From: Aquisphaera giovannonii
GTDB taxonomy: Bacteria > Planctomycetota > Planctomycetia > Isosphaerales > Isosphaeraceae
DNA length: 64,000 bases
Assembly (NCBI RefSeq): GCF_008087625.1
Contig: NZ_CP042997.1
Location: forward strand, 2,170,001-2,234,000
Direction: 5' to 3'
A program made the position numbers and the translations under genes. The notes beneath the pieces were generated by a model. The model was not told where the DNA came from. It saw only the letters and a list, made by a program, of their open reading frames with translations, and searched no databases. This document shows positions 31,167-39,527 of this stretch, piece by piece. Each line of letters starts with the position of its first letter. Position 1 is the first letter of the stretch.

Positions 31167-31952
31167 GTGAAGCTTCGGCCCCTATCCTCCCTGTTCCTTG
31201 CGGGCACGATCGCCGGCGTCGTCTCCGCGACCACGTGGATCGTGCTCGACCACGACCGCTGGATGGAGAAGCGCGTGAAGGTCATCGTCCCCGGGCAGCT
31301 CGTCCGGGGCGCCTGGCAGGGCCCCGGCCCGCTCCGCCGGATCGTCGAGCGCGAGAAGATCCGGACGGTGGTGACCCTGACGGCCATCAATTCCACGGAC
31401 CGGAAGTTCACGGGGCAGGAGCAGGTGCTCCGGGAGCGGGGGGTCCGCTGGATGATCATCCCCATGCGGGGATCGCGGGCCACCCCGGAGCAGATGGCGC
31501 TGGCCGCCGACCTGTTGGCCGATCCGGAGGCGCAGCCGGTGTTCTTCCACTGCGTCGCCGGCCACCATCGGACGAGCCTGGCCCACGCGGCCTACCTGAT
31601 CCGGCACGCGGGCTACACGGCGGATCAGGCGTGGAAAGAGATCTCGACGTTGCCCTGGAGCCGGCCGGACTCGGTCGTCGACCGCAACGACCGGTTCCTG
31701 ATCGAGGAGTTCGCGAGGATGCAGTCCTCGCTGATCCCGTCGCGGGAGCGCGGCGTCTGGGAGATGGGAAATGGGAGCTGGTCGCAGGCGGCGGATCCGC
31801 CAGTTCATCCTGCTGATCGCGGCGGCCTCGCTGGCCCCGGCGGGCTGGATCGCCTGGAATCAGGCGACGCACAACTTCGCGGTGATCCGTCCCGGGCGGC
31901 TCTACCGATCCGGGCAGATGTCCCCGGCCGCGCTGGGCCGGGCTCTTCGTGA
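31167..31952 (+). CDS. dual-specificity-like Cys phosphatase, copy 1
   Basis: 261 aa as read. An N-terminal membrane helix (residues 5-27) anchors a phosphatase domain that begins VKVIVPGQLVRGAWQGPGPL. The P-loop is HCVAGHHRTS with Cys129 and Arg135, fitting CX5R. The domain ends near residue 200. The remaining 60 residues are read out of frame across the start of the next gene and are Gly/Pro/Arg-rich. That tail may be a real overlap or the result of a lost stop. The substrate could be a protein phospho-residue, phosphoinositide-like lipid or other phosphoester. It pairs with the next gene, a paralogue. Confidence 0.82.
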   Translation: MKLRPLSSLFLAGTIAGVVSATTWIVLDHDRWMEKRVKVIVPGQLVRGAWQGPGPLRRIVEREKIRTVVTLTAINSTDRKFTGQEQVLRERGVRWMIIPMRGSRATPEQMALAADLLADPEAQPVFFHCVAGHHRTSLAHAAYLIRHAGYTADQAWKEISTLPWSRPDSVVDRNDRFLIEEFARMQSSLIPSRERGVWEMGNGSWSQAADPPVHPADRGGLAGPGGLDRLESGDAQLRGDPSRAALPIRADVPGRAGPGSS

Positions 31953-32520
31953 GCACCGCATCCGGACGGTGCTCAACCTCCGCGGCCCGAACCCGCGCGA
32001 GCGTTGGTACCGGGATGAGCTCCGGACGACGCTCGAGTCCGGCGCCACGCAGGTGGACGTGCCGCTGTCGTCGTGCGTCTGGATGTCGAGGGTGCAGCTC
32101 CGCGGCCTCATCCGCATCCTGGAGGCGAGCGAGTACCCGCTGATCGTCCACTGCGCCTGGGGATCGGAGCGGACGGGGCTGACGGCCGCGATCTCCGAGC
32201 TCCTCCGCCCCGGGGGCACGCTGGAATCCGCACGCGGCCAGCTCGCGATCCGATACCTGTACGTGCCGCTCGGCGACGGCAGGATCATGGGCGAGTTCGT
32301 CGAGCAGTATGCCGATTGGCTGAGGGCTCGGGGGCTCGCCCACGACCCGGTGGCCTTCCGCCGCTGGGCCGAGGAGGGTTATTCTCCGGGGAACCCGAGT
32401 CGCGAGGCCTGGCCCTATGATCCGACGCCGCTGTCGGTCGAGACCCGGCCCGGCGGCCCGACTCAACAAGTCGCCGGGGCCACGCCCGACCCTCGGCGGC
32501 CGTCCTCGGCACGCCGCTAG
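31771..32520 (+). CDS. dual-specificity-like Cys phosphatase, copy 2
   Basis: 249 aa. Same layout as the preceding gene: an N-terminal membrane helix (residues 10-29), the strand FAVIRPGRLYRSGQMSPAAL, the strand IRTVLNLRG and a P-loop HCAWGSERTG with Cys128 and Arg134. A Pro/Arg-rich tail ends the protein. GGGAG at 31759 serves as ribosome-binding site. The two genes are likely a tandem duplication: the spacing from membrane helix to P-loop is nearly identical (129 and 128). It overlaps the preceding frame by 182 bases. Confidence 0.85.
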   Translation: MGAGRRRRIRQFILLIAAASLAPAGWIAWNQATHNFAVIRPGRLYRSGQMSPAALGRALREHRIRTVLNLRGPNPRERWYRDELRTTLESGATQVDVPLSSCVWMSRVQLRGLIRILEASEYPLIVHCAWGSERTGLTAAISELLRPGGTLESARGQLAIRYLYVPLGDGRIMGEFVEQYADWLRARGLAHDPVAFRRWAEEGYSPGNPSREAWPYDPTPLSVETRPGGPTQQVAGATPDPRRPSSARR

Positions 32521-32575
32521 CGGGAGCCTCCCGCTCAACTCAGGTCGTCCGGAACGGCTGGGAGAACGTCCGAGA

Positions 32576-32962
32576 ATGAGCGACATCCGCGAGCACGACA
32601 CGCAGATCCGCGTCCGCTACGCCGAGACCGATCGGATGGGCCTGCTCCACCACGCGAATTACTTCGTCTACTTCGAGATCGGGCGGACGGAGCTGCTGCG
32701 GGCGAGGGGGCTGACTTACAAGGAGGTCGAGGACGCCGGGCACTTCCTGGTGATCATCGAGATCGCCTGCAAGTTCAAGCGCCCCGCCCATTACGACGAC
32801 CTGCTCACCCTCAGGACGACGGCGGCCAAGGTCACGCACGTGAAGATCGTCCACGAGTACCGGCTCTATCGGGGCGAGACGCTGCTCGCCGAGGGGCACT
32901 CCGTGCTCGCCTGCGTCGATCGCGAGGGCAAGCCGCAGGCGCTCCCCGAGGTGCTCCGCTGA
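32576..32962 (+). CDS. hotdog-fold acyl-CoA thioesterase (YbgC/4HBT family)
   Basis: 128 aa. Family signature RVRYAETDRMGLLHHANYF carries the catalytic Asp (YAETD, residue 18), and the helix RTELLRARGL follows. YbgC-type enzymes hydrolyse acyl-CoA esters and are often tied to the Tol-Pal envelope system, but no tol genes are near. I chose ATG 32576 with GGGAG upstream. It lies 55 bases after the second phosphatase gene and could share its transcript. Confidence 0.92.
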   Translation: MSDIREHDTQIRVRYAETDRMGLLHHANYFVYFEIGRTELLRARGLTYKEVEDAGHFLVIIEIACKFKRPAHYDDLLTLRTTAAKVTHVKIVHEYRLYRGETLLAEGHSVLACVDREGKPQALPEVLR

Positions 32963-33024
32963 GGCCGGCCGCCCGGTAGTCGAAGCGACGGCGGCGGCCC
33001 CCGCGACGGCACGCGTAGGATCGC

Positions 33025-33504
33025 TCAGCCCTCGTCCTTGATGGGCGCCCCGAAGACCGCCTCGGCCTCGGCGACGATGTCGTGCAGGACCTTCACCGCC
33101 TCCTCCTCGGGGATGTTCATCAGGTCCCTCGCCAGGTCGATGCGGCGGTGCTCCTGCTCGGAGAAGACGCGGTCCGCGACCGCCCGCCGGACGAGGAGGG
33201 CCAGGGCCTCCAGGTGCCTCTCGTGGAGCCAGGCCGGCTCGAGATGGAGCGCATGGGCGTCCTGCATGAGGTCCGCCCAGCGGGGCCGGGACTCGGGCAG
33301 CTCATCGACGATCCGCTGCAGCCGCTTCTGCCACTGCGATCGGTCGTACGCCGAGGCGTCCGCCCCGACGGTGGCGGAGGGGGATGCCCCGGGTTCCTCC
33401 TCGTCGAGGCCCCAGAGGTCGCGGATCCGACGCGTCGCGTCGTCGTCCGCCTCCTTCCGGCCCTCGTGAGTGAGCACGCGCTTCAGTGCGTTGAAGAATC
33501 CCAT
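33025..33504 (-). CDS. TerB-like acidic helical protein
   Basis: 159 aa from ATG 33504 with GGAGG upstream. It begins MGFFNALKRVLTHEG, then an acidic linker (about residues 20-55), then a helical domain with ALALLVRRAVADRVFSEQEH and a last helix EAVKVLHDIVAEAEAVFG. The Asp/Glu in the hairpin between helices recalls TerB domains. That similarity is weak and by eye only. Possibly co-transcribed with the upstream beta-lactamase-like gene (55-base gap). Confidence 0.6.
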   Translation of the reverse strand: MGFFNALKRVLTHEGRKEADDDATRRIRDLWGLDEEEPGASPSATVGADASAYDRSQWQKRLQRIVDELPESRPRWADLMQDAHALHLEPAWLHERHLEALALLVRRAVADRVFSEQEHRRIDLARDLMNIPEEEAVKVLHDIVAEAEAVFGAPIKDEG

Positions 33505-33558
33505 GGCCGAAACCTCCAGCGGCGGTCGGGGAAGCCCCCCGAAGGACCTCAATCGGTG

Positions 33559-34527
33559 TCATCTCGCGGCGGACGGGGCCGCCCCGGGTTGCGAGAAGTG
33601 GGCGAAGACCGCCCGGGCCACGTCAGCGCAGAGCACGTTCCCGGCGTTGTCGGGGACCCATCGACGATCCTGATTCTCGCACGTCAAAACGCAGAGGGCC
33701 ACCGTCCCGTCGGGGCAATCGATCAGCCCGGCCGCCGTCCGAGCCTCGTCCACGCTCCCGGTCTTGAAGGCGACCTTGGTGCCGTACGGCAGCCCCTTCG
33801 GGAACTTGTCGCGGTCGTCGCAGGTCCTGAGGTGCTCGATCATCCGGTCGCAGGCCGAGGGGCTCGCCAGCCGATGCGCGTGGAGCGCCTCGAGGAGCCG
33901 CACCATCTCGTCGGCGGTCGTGCTGCCGAGGCCGTACGCCTTCGATCGTTCGGGAAAGACCGAGGTATCCCGCCGGAAGACCTTCGAGTGGATCTTGGTG
34001 TTCGGGTAGCCCATCGATTCCATGGTTGCCGCCGTCGCGCCGATCCCGATGGCGTCGAGGACCAGGTTCGTGGCGGTGTTATCCGAGCTCATGATCATCA
34101 GGCGGATGGCATCCTTGAGGGCGATCTGGTCCCCGGCGGAGAAGTGATCGGTGAGGATGCCGGAGCCGGGGACCTTGTCCTCCGCCCTCAGGGTGATGCG
34201 GGCGTCCAGGTCCACCTTCCCCTCCGCGGCCTGGCGATAGGCCTCGACCATGACCGGGAACTTGATGAGGCTCGCCGTGGGCTGGACTTCCGCCCCGCGG
34301 TGGTGGAATTCCTCGCCGGTCTTCAGGTTCTTGACCGCGATCGCGACCTTCCCCTTGTGGGCCCGGATGAGCGGCTCGAGTCGGGAGGTCAGCGTCGGGG
34401 CCGAGGGCGTCGCCCGGGCGTCCTCGCCGGCGGCCCGCGAGCGCGTCTCGCCAACGATCGCGGCGATCGCGGTGAAGAGCAGGGCGGCCCGGACGAGCCT
34501 GTTCGAGATCATTTGCGTCGGGATCAT
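33559..34527 (-). CDS. class A beta-lactamase-like serine hydrolase, exported
   Basis: 322 aa from ATG 34527 with GAGGAA upstream. Signal peptide at about residues 6-30. The Ser-x-x-Lys motif is SLIK in TASLIKFPVM, the second motif is SDN in MSSDNTATN, and the third is KTG in FKTGSVDE. The ExxLN omega-loop with the deacylating Glu166 of class A enzymes is not seen; the region reads RRDTSVFPERSKAYGLGS. It may therefore be a PBP-like or peptide hydrolase rather than an effective beta-lactamase. The gene faces the amidase across a region with a tandem repeat. Confidence 0.82.
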   Translation of the reverse strand: MIPTQMISNRLVRAALLFTAIAAIVGETRSRAAGEDARATPSAPTLTSRLEPLIRAHKGKVAIAVKNLKTGEEFHHRGAEVQPTASLIKFPVMVEAYRQAAEGKVDLDARITLRAEDKVPGSGILTDHFSAGDQIALKDAIRLMIMSSDNTATNLVLDAIGIGATAATMESMGYPNTKIHSKVFRRDTSVFPERSKAYGLGSTTADEMVRLLEALHAHRLASPSACDRMIEHLRTCDDRDKFPKGLPYGTKVAFKTGSVDEARTAAGLIDCPDGTVALCVLTCENQDRRWVPDNAGNVLCADVARAVFAHFSQPGAAPSAAR

Positions 34528-34606
34528 CGGCTTCCTCACGGTTCATCGGCGTCGGTCGCACCCCGGTTGCGCCGGGGATTGTCCCAATTCCGGACGCCCG
34601 GGCCAA

Positions 34607-34733
34607 TCCGCCTCCGACTTTCGCGTCGCCGAGCGGGTATCATGGGGCCGCGCGGCTCCCCCCGCGCTCCGCCTCCGACTTTCGCGTCGCCGAGCGGGTA
34701 TCATGGGGCCGCGCGGCTCCCCCCGCGCTCCGC
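34607..34733. repeat. 61-bp tandem direct repeat, two copies
   Basis: Copy 1 is 34607-34667 and copy 2 starts at 34668. The match continues for 5 more bases, to 34733, with no mismatch seen. Each unit holds GGGTATCATGGGG and a GC-rich near-palindrome GGGGCCGCGCGGCTCCCC. It lies directly upstream of the amidase gene. Confidence 0.95.
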
Positions 34734-34771
34734 ATGATCTTGCAAGCAAGTCCTTTCATGAGGAGAGAGCG

Positions 34772-35836
34772 ATGCTCGGTGATGACCAACGCCGGGGCCC
34801 ACGCCGAGTCGGCCGGACGCTGCTCGCCGCGGCTATGATCCTGGCTGCGCACGGCTCGGCGCCCGCCGACGAGCCGGCGGCGCATGCGGGCCTGAAGCCC
34901 GGATCTCGGCTGGAGCGCCGGGGGGACGAGATCGCGGTCTGCGGGCAGCTCTACCACACCACGACGCCCGTGGTCCTCTGGTCCGACCCGGGCGGGTACG
35001 ACGCCTACCGGCTGGAGCCCCGCTTCAAGCCGCTCAGCGATTCGATCCCGCCGGCCAGGAAGGAGGACACGCAGCCCGCGCTCCGCAGCACCTTCGGGCT
35101 CCGCCGCCGCAACCTGTCCGCGGACGACCTGGAGCGCGTCAGGGGGGGCGGCTGGGACCTCCCCACGCTCCGGAAGGCGGTGGACCAGTTCGTGATCCAT
35201 TACGACGTCTGCGGGACGAGCCGCCGCTGCTTCCAGGTCCTCCACGACCAGCGCAACCTGAGCGTCCACTTCATGCTGGACGCGGACGGCACGATCTACC
35301 AGACGCTCGACCTCAAGGAGCAGGCCTGGCACGCCACGATCGCGAATGCGCGGTCGATCGGCATCGAGATCGCCAACATGGGGGCCTATCCGCCGGCCTC
35401 GGCACAGGCCCTGGATCGCTGGTATCGGACGACGCCGGGGGGCGACACGTTCCTCACCATCCCGGATGCGGAGCTGCCATTCCTGCGCGACCGCGACGCG
35501 GTCCTCCGGCCCGCGCGTGCCGCCCGGATCGGGGGCAACATCCAGGGGCAGGACCTCGTCCAGTACGACCTCACGGAGCGGCAGTACCAGGCGCTCATCC
35601 GACTGACCGCGACGCTCTGCACGCTGTTCCCCGGGATCCGCTGCGACTACCCGAAGGACGCGTCCGGGAAGCTCATCCCGGTCAAGATCCCCAACGACCA
35701 GCTCGACCGCTACCGCGGCATCGTCGGGCACTTCCACGTCCAGACGAACAAGACGGATCCGGGCCCGGCTTTCCAGTGGGACAAGCTCGTGGACGGGACG
35801 AAAGCCCTCCTGTCCGGCTCGGGGGTGACGCCATGA
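34772..35836 (+). CDS. N-acetylmuramoyl-L-alanine amidase (amidase_2 type)
   Basis: 354 aa from ATG 34772 with AGGAGAGAG upstream. Signal peptide residues about 14-32, so it acts in the envelope. The zinc amidase core begins VIHYDVCG (first His ligand), continues HFMLDADGTIYQTLD and AWHATIANARSIGIEIAN (second His), and ends HFHVQTNKTDPGPAFQW (third His and the catalytic-type Lys/Asp). It likely cuts the bond between MurNAc and the stem peptide. An insert around 220-260 (between the core strands) is longer than usual. Its stop overlaps the start of the next gene by 4 bases. Confidence 0.93.
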   Translation: MLGDDQRRGPRRVGRTLLAAAMILAAHGSAPADEPAAHAGLKPGSRLERRGDEIAVCGQLYHTTTPVVLWSDPGGYDAYRLEPRFKPLSDSIPPARKEDTQPALRSTFGLRRRNLSADDLERVRGGGWDLPTLRKAVDQFVIHYDVCGTSRRCFQVLHDQRNLSVHFMLDADGTIYQTLDLKEQAWHATIANARSIGIEIANMGAYPPASAQALDRWYRTTPGGDTFLTIPDAELPFLRDRDAVLRPARAARIGGNIQGQDLVQYDLTERQYQALIRLTATLCTLFPGIRCDYPKDASGKLIPVKIPNDQLDRYRGIVGHFHVQTNKTDPGPAFQWDKLVDGTKALLSGSGVTP

Positions 35837-36735
35837 ACATCGCCGTCACGGGGGCGACCGGCTTCCTGGGGCGTTACATCGTCGCCCGCCTCGCCGGGGC
35901 GGGCCACCGCCTCCGCTGCTGGCACCGGCCGTCCAGCGACCGGTCCCACTTCCCCGGCGCGGTCCCCGAGGGCGCCGTGACCTGGATCGAGGGCGGCCTC
36001 GGGGATCCCGGGGCCGTGGATCGGCTGCTGGACGGGGCCGACGCCGTCGTCCACTCGGCCCTGTCCCGCACGGGCGGGTTCCAGGCCCCTCCCGCGGACC
36101 TGACGGGCTATCTCCAGCTCAATCTGATGGGCTCGCTGGCCCTGATGGACGCGGCCCGACGCGCAGGGCTGTCGCGATTCGTCTTCGTCTCCACCTGCGC
36201 CGTGTACGACCGCATCCTGCCCGACCGGCCGCTCGATGAGGCCCATCCCGCGTGGCCGGCGAGCGATTATGGGGCCCACAAGGCGGCGATCGAGGCTTTC
36301 GTGCACAGCTTCGGCTTCGGGCACGGCTTCCCGGCTTGCGCCCTGAGGCCGACGGGCATCTACGGCCTCGCGCATCCGGCCCACGCGAGCAAGTGGTACG
36401 GCCTGGTGCGGAGCGTGGCCCGGGGCGAGCCGGTCCGGGTCTCGAAGGGAGGCAAGGAGGTCCACGCGGCGGACGTCGCCCGGGCCGTGGAGATCCTCCT
36501 GCTGGCCGAGGAGGGCCGGATCCTGGGCGAGTCGTTCAACTGCTACGACCGGTACGTGTCGGAGCGGGAGGTCGCCGAGATCGCTCGGCGGCTGACGGGG
36601 AGCGCCTCGGACATCACGGGCCCGGCCCCGTCGCCCCGGAACCAGATCGCCGTCGGCAAGCTGGCCGCGCTCGGGATGGAGTATGGGGGGCTCACCCTGC
36701 TGGAGGGCACGATCGCCCGGATGATCGAGGCCTGA
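35833..36735 (+). CDS. NAD(P)-dependent epimerase/dehydratase (SDR)
   Basis: 300 aa extended SDR. GATGFLG near residue 7 is the GxxGxxG nucleotide motif. The catalytic Tyr and Lys are in SDYGAHKAAIEAF, and Ser/Thr is in FVSTCAVYD. It likely acts on a nucleotide sugar or similar. The ATG overlaps the amidase stop (ATGA), so it is coupled to the amidase and may serve cell-wall or polysaccharide metabolism. This link is inference. Confidence 0.9.
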   Translation: MNIAVTGATGFLGRYIVARLAGAGHRLRCWHRPSSDRSHFPGAVPEGAVTWIEGGLGDPGAVDRLLDGADAVVHSALSRTGGFQAPPADLTGYLQLNLMGSLALMDAARRAGLSRFVFVSTCAVYDRILPDRPLDEAHPAWPASDYGAHKAAIEAFVHSFGFGHGFPACALRPTGIYGLAHPAHASKWYGLVRSVARGEPVRVSKGGKEVHAADVARAVEILLLAEEGRILGESFNCYDRYVSEREVAEIARRLTGSASDITGPAPSPRNQIAVGKLAALGMEYGGLTLLEGTIARMIEA

Positions 36736-36758
36736 CCACCCGGGCTCGTGGCCGTCGC

Positions 36759-38837
36759 TCAGGGATTCGTCGAGGCCGTCGCGACCGACGGCGGTGCGTC
36801 CGGCCCGATCGGCGCCGATGCCGGGGCCGGCAGCGCGTGGGGGTTGGCGACGACCCGGTCGCCCTGCTTCAGGCCCGCGACCACCTCCACGTAGTCGGCG
36901 TCGCTGGCTCCGAGCCGGATGGGCTTCCAGTCCCAGGCGTCCTTGGGCGTGGAGGAGCCCCGATGGACGGCGGCGTAATGCCGGTCGCCGAAGCTCCGGA
37001 TCGCGGTGACCGGGATCCGAGTGACGTTCGGGTGGGTGTCGGTCTTGAAGAAGACCTCCGCCGTCAGGCCCGGGCGGAGGTCGTCGAAGCCCTCCGCGAT
37101 CCTCACGCTGGCGAAGTAGATGCGGACGTCGGAAAACGGGCCGTTGACGGGCGTCGAGATGGCGGTCACCGCTTCCACCACGCCGCGGATGGTGCGATCG
37201 GGGAAGGCGTCGATCCGAATGATGGCCGGCTGGCCGACCTTGACGAATGCAACCTTCGTCTCGTTGATCCGCGTCTTGACCCGCATGTTCTTGGGATCGG
37301 GCAGCTCGAAGATCGGCTGGTCCTGCCGCACGGTGACGCCCTGCTCGATCTGCGCCTCCACGCGGCCCCAGGGATTGGTCGTCGGCTTGTAGACGACCGT
37401 CCCGTCGATCGGCGCCCTCATCGTGCAGTTGTCGATGCACTTCTGGAGCCTCGCCAGGCGCTGCTTCTCGAGCTCGAAGGCGGCTTCCTGAGTCTTCTTG
37501 TCGGCCTGGATGGCCATCAGCTTCGCCTCGAGCTGCTTCAGGTTCTTCGGGCCGGTGTACTTCTCGAGGCGTTCCAGCATGCCCTGGGCTTCCTCGAGGG
37601 CGATGCCGGCCTGCTGGTCGCTCAGCTCGTCGGCGCGGAGCTGCGAGGAGGCACGGAAGCCCTTCTTCGCCATGTCCCTCGACCATGCGAGATTCCGGCT
37701 CGTCTGCTCCTTCGTGATCTCGCAGGTCTTGATGTATTGCTTGATCAGCCCGAGGTCCTGGGGCAGGATGCCGTCGCGATACTCCCTGAGCGTGATCTCC
37801 GTCACTTCGAAGATCGCGCGGGCCTGTTCCACCCACGCCTTCGCCTGGGCGTAGCGGATGAGCTGCGACTTCACCTCGTCCTGGAAGGCCGAGCTGTCGA
37901 GTTCGCAGACCACGTCTCCCTTGCGGACCTTGCTGCCCTCCGGGACGATGCTGATGATGCGGGTCGCGCCCGGCTTCTCCTCTTCCATGGAGCCCCCGCC
38001 CCCGCGGCCTCCGCGTCCGCCGCCACGCCCTCCCCCGCCTCCGCCGCCTGAAGAGGACGACTGGGAACCCTTCGCGGCCGTGGTCGTCGTGCTCTTCGCG
38101 GAGCCACGCAGGGGGGTATGGGGAGTGACCATGTAACTGAAGCTACGGATGCTCGGCTTCATGGTGGCCGTCGACCCGGATGCGTCGCCGCTCGACGATC
38201 CGGAACCGTCGGAGGAGCTTCCGCCTCCGGAGGAGCTGCCGCTCCCGCTGCCACCGCTCGATCCACTCCCGGACGAGGAGCCGCTGCTGGAGGAGGTCGC
38301 ACTCCCAGATGACTTGCTCTTGGACGAACCCTTGGTGCCGGAACCGCCCGCCTTGGACTTCGCCTTGGATGTTGCAGTCGTCTGCGTCGTCTGGGCTGCT
38401 GACGTGCCCCCCGCCGCCGTGCCCCCCGCCGTCGTCCCTCCCGCCGTGGTGCCGCCGGCGGTCGTCCCATTCGACCCCGAGCCCGTGCCCGTGCCGGTCT
38501 TGTTCCCAGAACCCGTACCCGAGGTGCCCGAGCCACCGCCGACCATGCCGAGCAGGGCCTCCACCTCGCATTTCACGACCGTATTGGAGGCGCTCTCCAG
38601 CGAGCCGTTCTCCACCACGTACTCGATCACGTCGCCCTGGTCGATCTCCACCAGGGGGAGCATCTCCGCGGACGCCTGTGCGGCCAACAGCGGCGGACGG
38701 TAGCCGACGGCCCAGGCCCACCCCAGCCCGCCTACGGCCGCGATCGCGGCCAGCGCGGTGAGCCTCCCCAGCATACGGTTTCGCGGCTCGGGCCGCTCAA
38801 GCAGGATGCGGTCGTCGGAGCTCTTGATTTCGGCCAT
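36759..38837 (-). CDS. HlyD-like adaptor with large Ser/Gly-rich insert
   Basis: 692 aa from ATG 38837. A membrane helix at 25-45 is followed by the first lipoyl strand (DVIEYVVENGSLESAS, about 70-84). From about residue 97 to 290 comes a low-complexity run of Ser, Gly, Thr and Lys. The second part ATRIISIVPEG starts at 291, followed by KVRKGDVVCELDS, a long coiled coil (about 310-450) and a barrel plus membrane-proximal domain. Such adaptors link inner-membrane pumps to outer channels. No pump or channel gene is adjacent; it resembles the adaptor in the 46.7-48.6 kb operon. The 690 bases upstream hold no gene. Confidence 0.9.
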   Translation of the reverse strand: MAEIKSSDDRILLERPEPRNRMLGRLTALAAIAAVGGLGWAWAVGYRPPLLAAQASAEMLPLVEIDQGDVIEYVVENGSLESASNTVVKCEVEALLGMVGGGSGTSGTGSGNKTGTGTGSGSNGTTAGGTTAGGTTAGGTAAGGTSAAQTTQTTATSKAKSKAGGSGTKGSSKSKSSGSATSSSSGSSSGSGSSGGSGSGSSSGGGSSSDGSGSSSGDASGSTATMKPSIRSFSYMVTPHTPLRGSAKSTTTTAAKGSQSSSSGGGGGGGRGGGRGGRGGGGSMEEEKPGATRIISIVPEGSKVRKGDVVCELDSSAFQDEVKSQLIRYAQAKAWVEQARAIFEVTEITLREYRDGILPQDLGLIKQYIKTCEITKEQTSRNLAWSRDMAKKGFRASSQLRADELSDQQAGIALEEAQGMLERLEKYTGPKNLKQLEAKLMAIQADKKTQEAAFELEKQRLARLQKCIDNCTMRAPIDGTVVYKPTTNPWGRVEAQIEQGVTVRQDQPIFELPDPKNMRVKTRINETKVAFVKVGQPAIIRIDAFPDRTIRGVVEAVTAISTPVNGPFSDVRIYFASVRIAEGFDDLRPGLTAEVFFKTDTHPNVTRIPVTAIRSFGDRHYAAVHRGSSTPKDAWDWKPIRLGASDADYVEVVAGLKQGDRVVANPHALPAPASAPIGPDAPPSVATASTNP

Positions 38838-39527
38838 GGTGTTTCTGGTCGGGCCAGGGGTGAAGGATGGATGCCATGGCGGCATGCTGCCTAAGGCCGA
38901 TTGCCTCATGCCGTCGCCGGAGGGCCGGGCAAGGGGGGGAGCATGTATGCCGTGGCTTACGGTCGATTTTCCTCTTTATCGGTCGGAACGGCAAGCGATC
39001 CATGTTGGGACCGCGAAATCAATCCCCCTATAAAGAAGCGACATGGACCCGCTCCATGGACCAGGAATCGCCTCTCGAACGAGTCCGGGTGGGCAGAAGA
39101 TCGCTGCCCGATTCCGGCCGCATTCGTATTCGCATCCCGCCAAGCAGGCAACGCTTCGACCCGGGTTTTGGGGTGCGATGGTGACGATCGATCCGGTCGG
39201 AAGGCCACCGCCCTTAACTTGAGTTTTTTCGGCGAAACGGAGCTAGGTTTTCCCTGGCCACCGGAATAATCTGGTCGCTTGCCATGACCGGCTCGGACGA
39301 TCCCATGCCGTCGATTGGAATCGTCGAAAGGTCAGTCAAACTCGAGAATTGCATCAGCGAGGAGCTAGCGCAGTCCGGGCGAGAGGAGAGGAGGGGCTTC
39401 CCGGCAAGCGCCGGGGCGCTGACAGGGATGGGATGCAGCCGGTGAAGGGCGCGAGGGGTGCTCAAGCACCCCGAGGCCGCCCGATCACTCCCACCCTCGT
39501 CGCGCCCTTTGCTTGCCGGAGGGATGA
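38838..39527. other. intergenic region with structured leader
   Basis: About 690 bases without a credible gene. Seen: TTGGGA (39005-39010), 18-base spacer, TATAAA (39029-39034) as a possible plus-strand promoter; a palindrome CATGGA-N5-TCCATG at 39042-39058; and the hairpin listed at 39445-39509. Confidence 0.5.
39445..39509 (+). promoter_or_regulatory. nested hairpin in the matrixin leader
   Basis: Outer arms AAGGGCGCGA (39445-39454) and TCGCGCCCTT (39500-39509) are complementary. An inner perfect hairpin GGGGTGC-TCAA-GCACCCC lies at 39455-39472. A T follows the outer right arm. It precedes the matrixin ribosome-binding site by 9 bases and could act on its translation or transcription. Confidence 0.5.

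Noticed and set aside
38149-38703. Pro/Val/Glu-rich plus frame
   Set aside because: Complement of the Ser/Gly-rich insert in the adaptor. The Pro-rich reading is just the reverse strand of low-complexity DNA.
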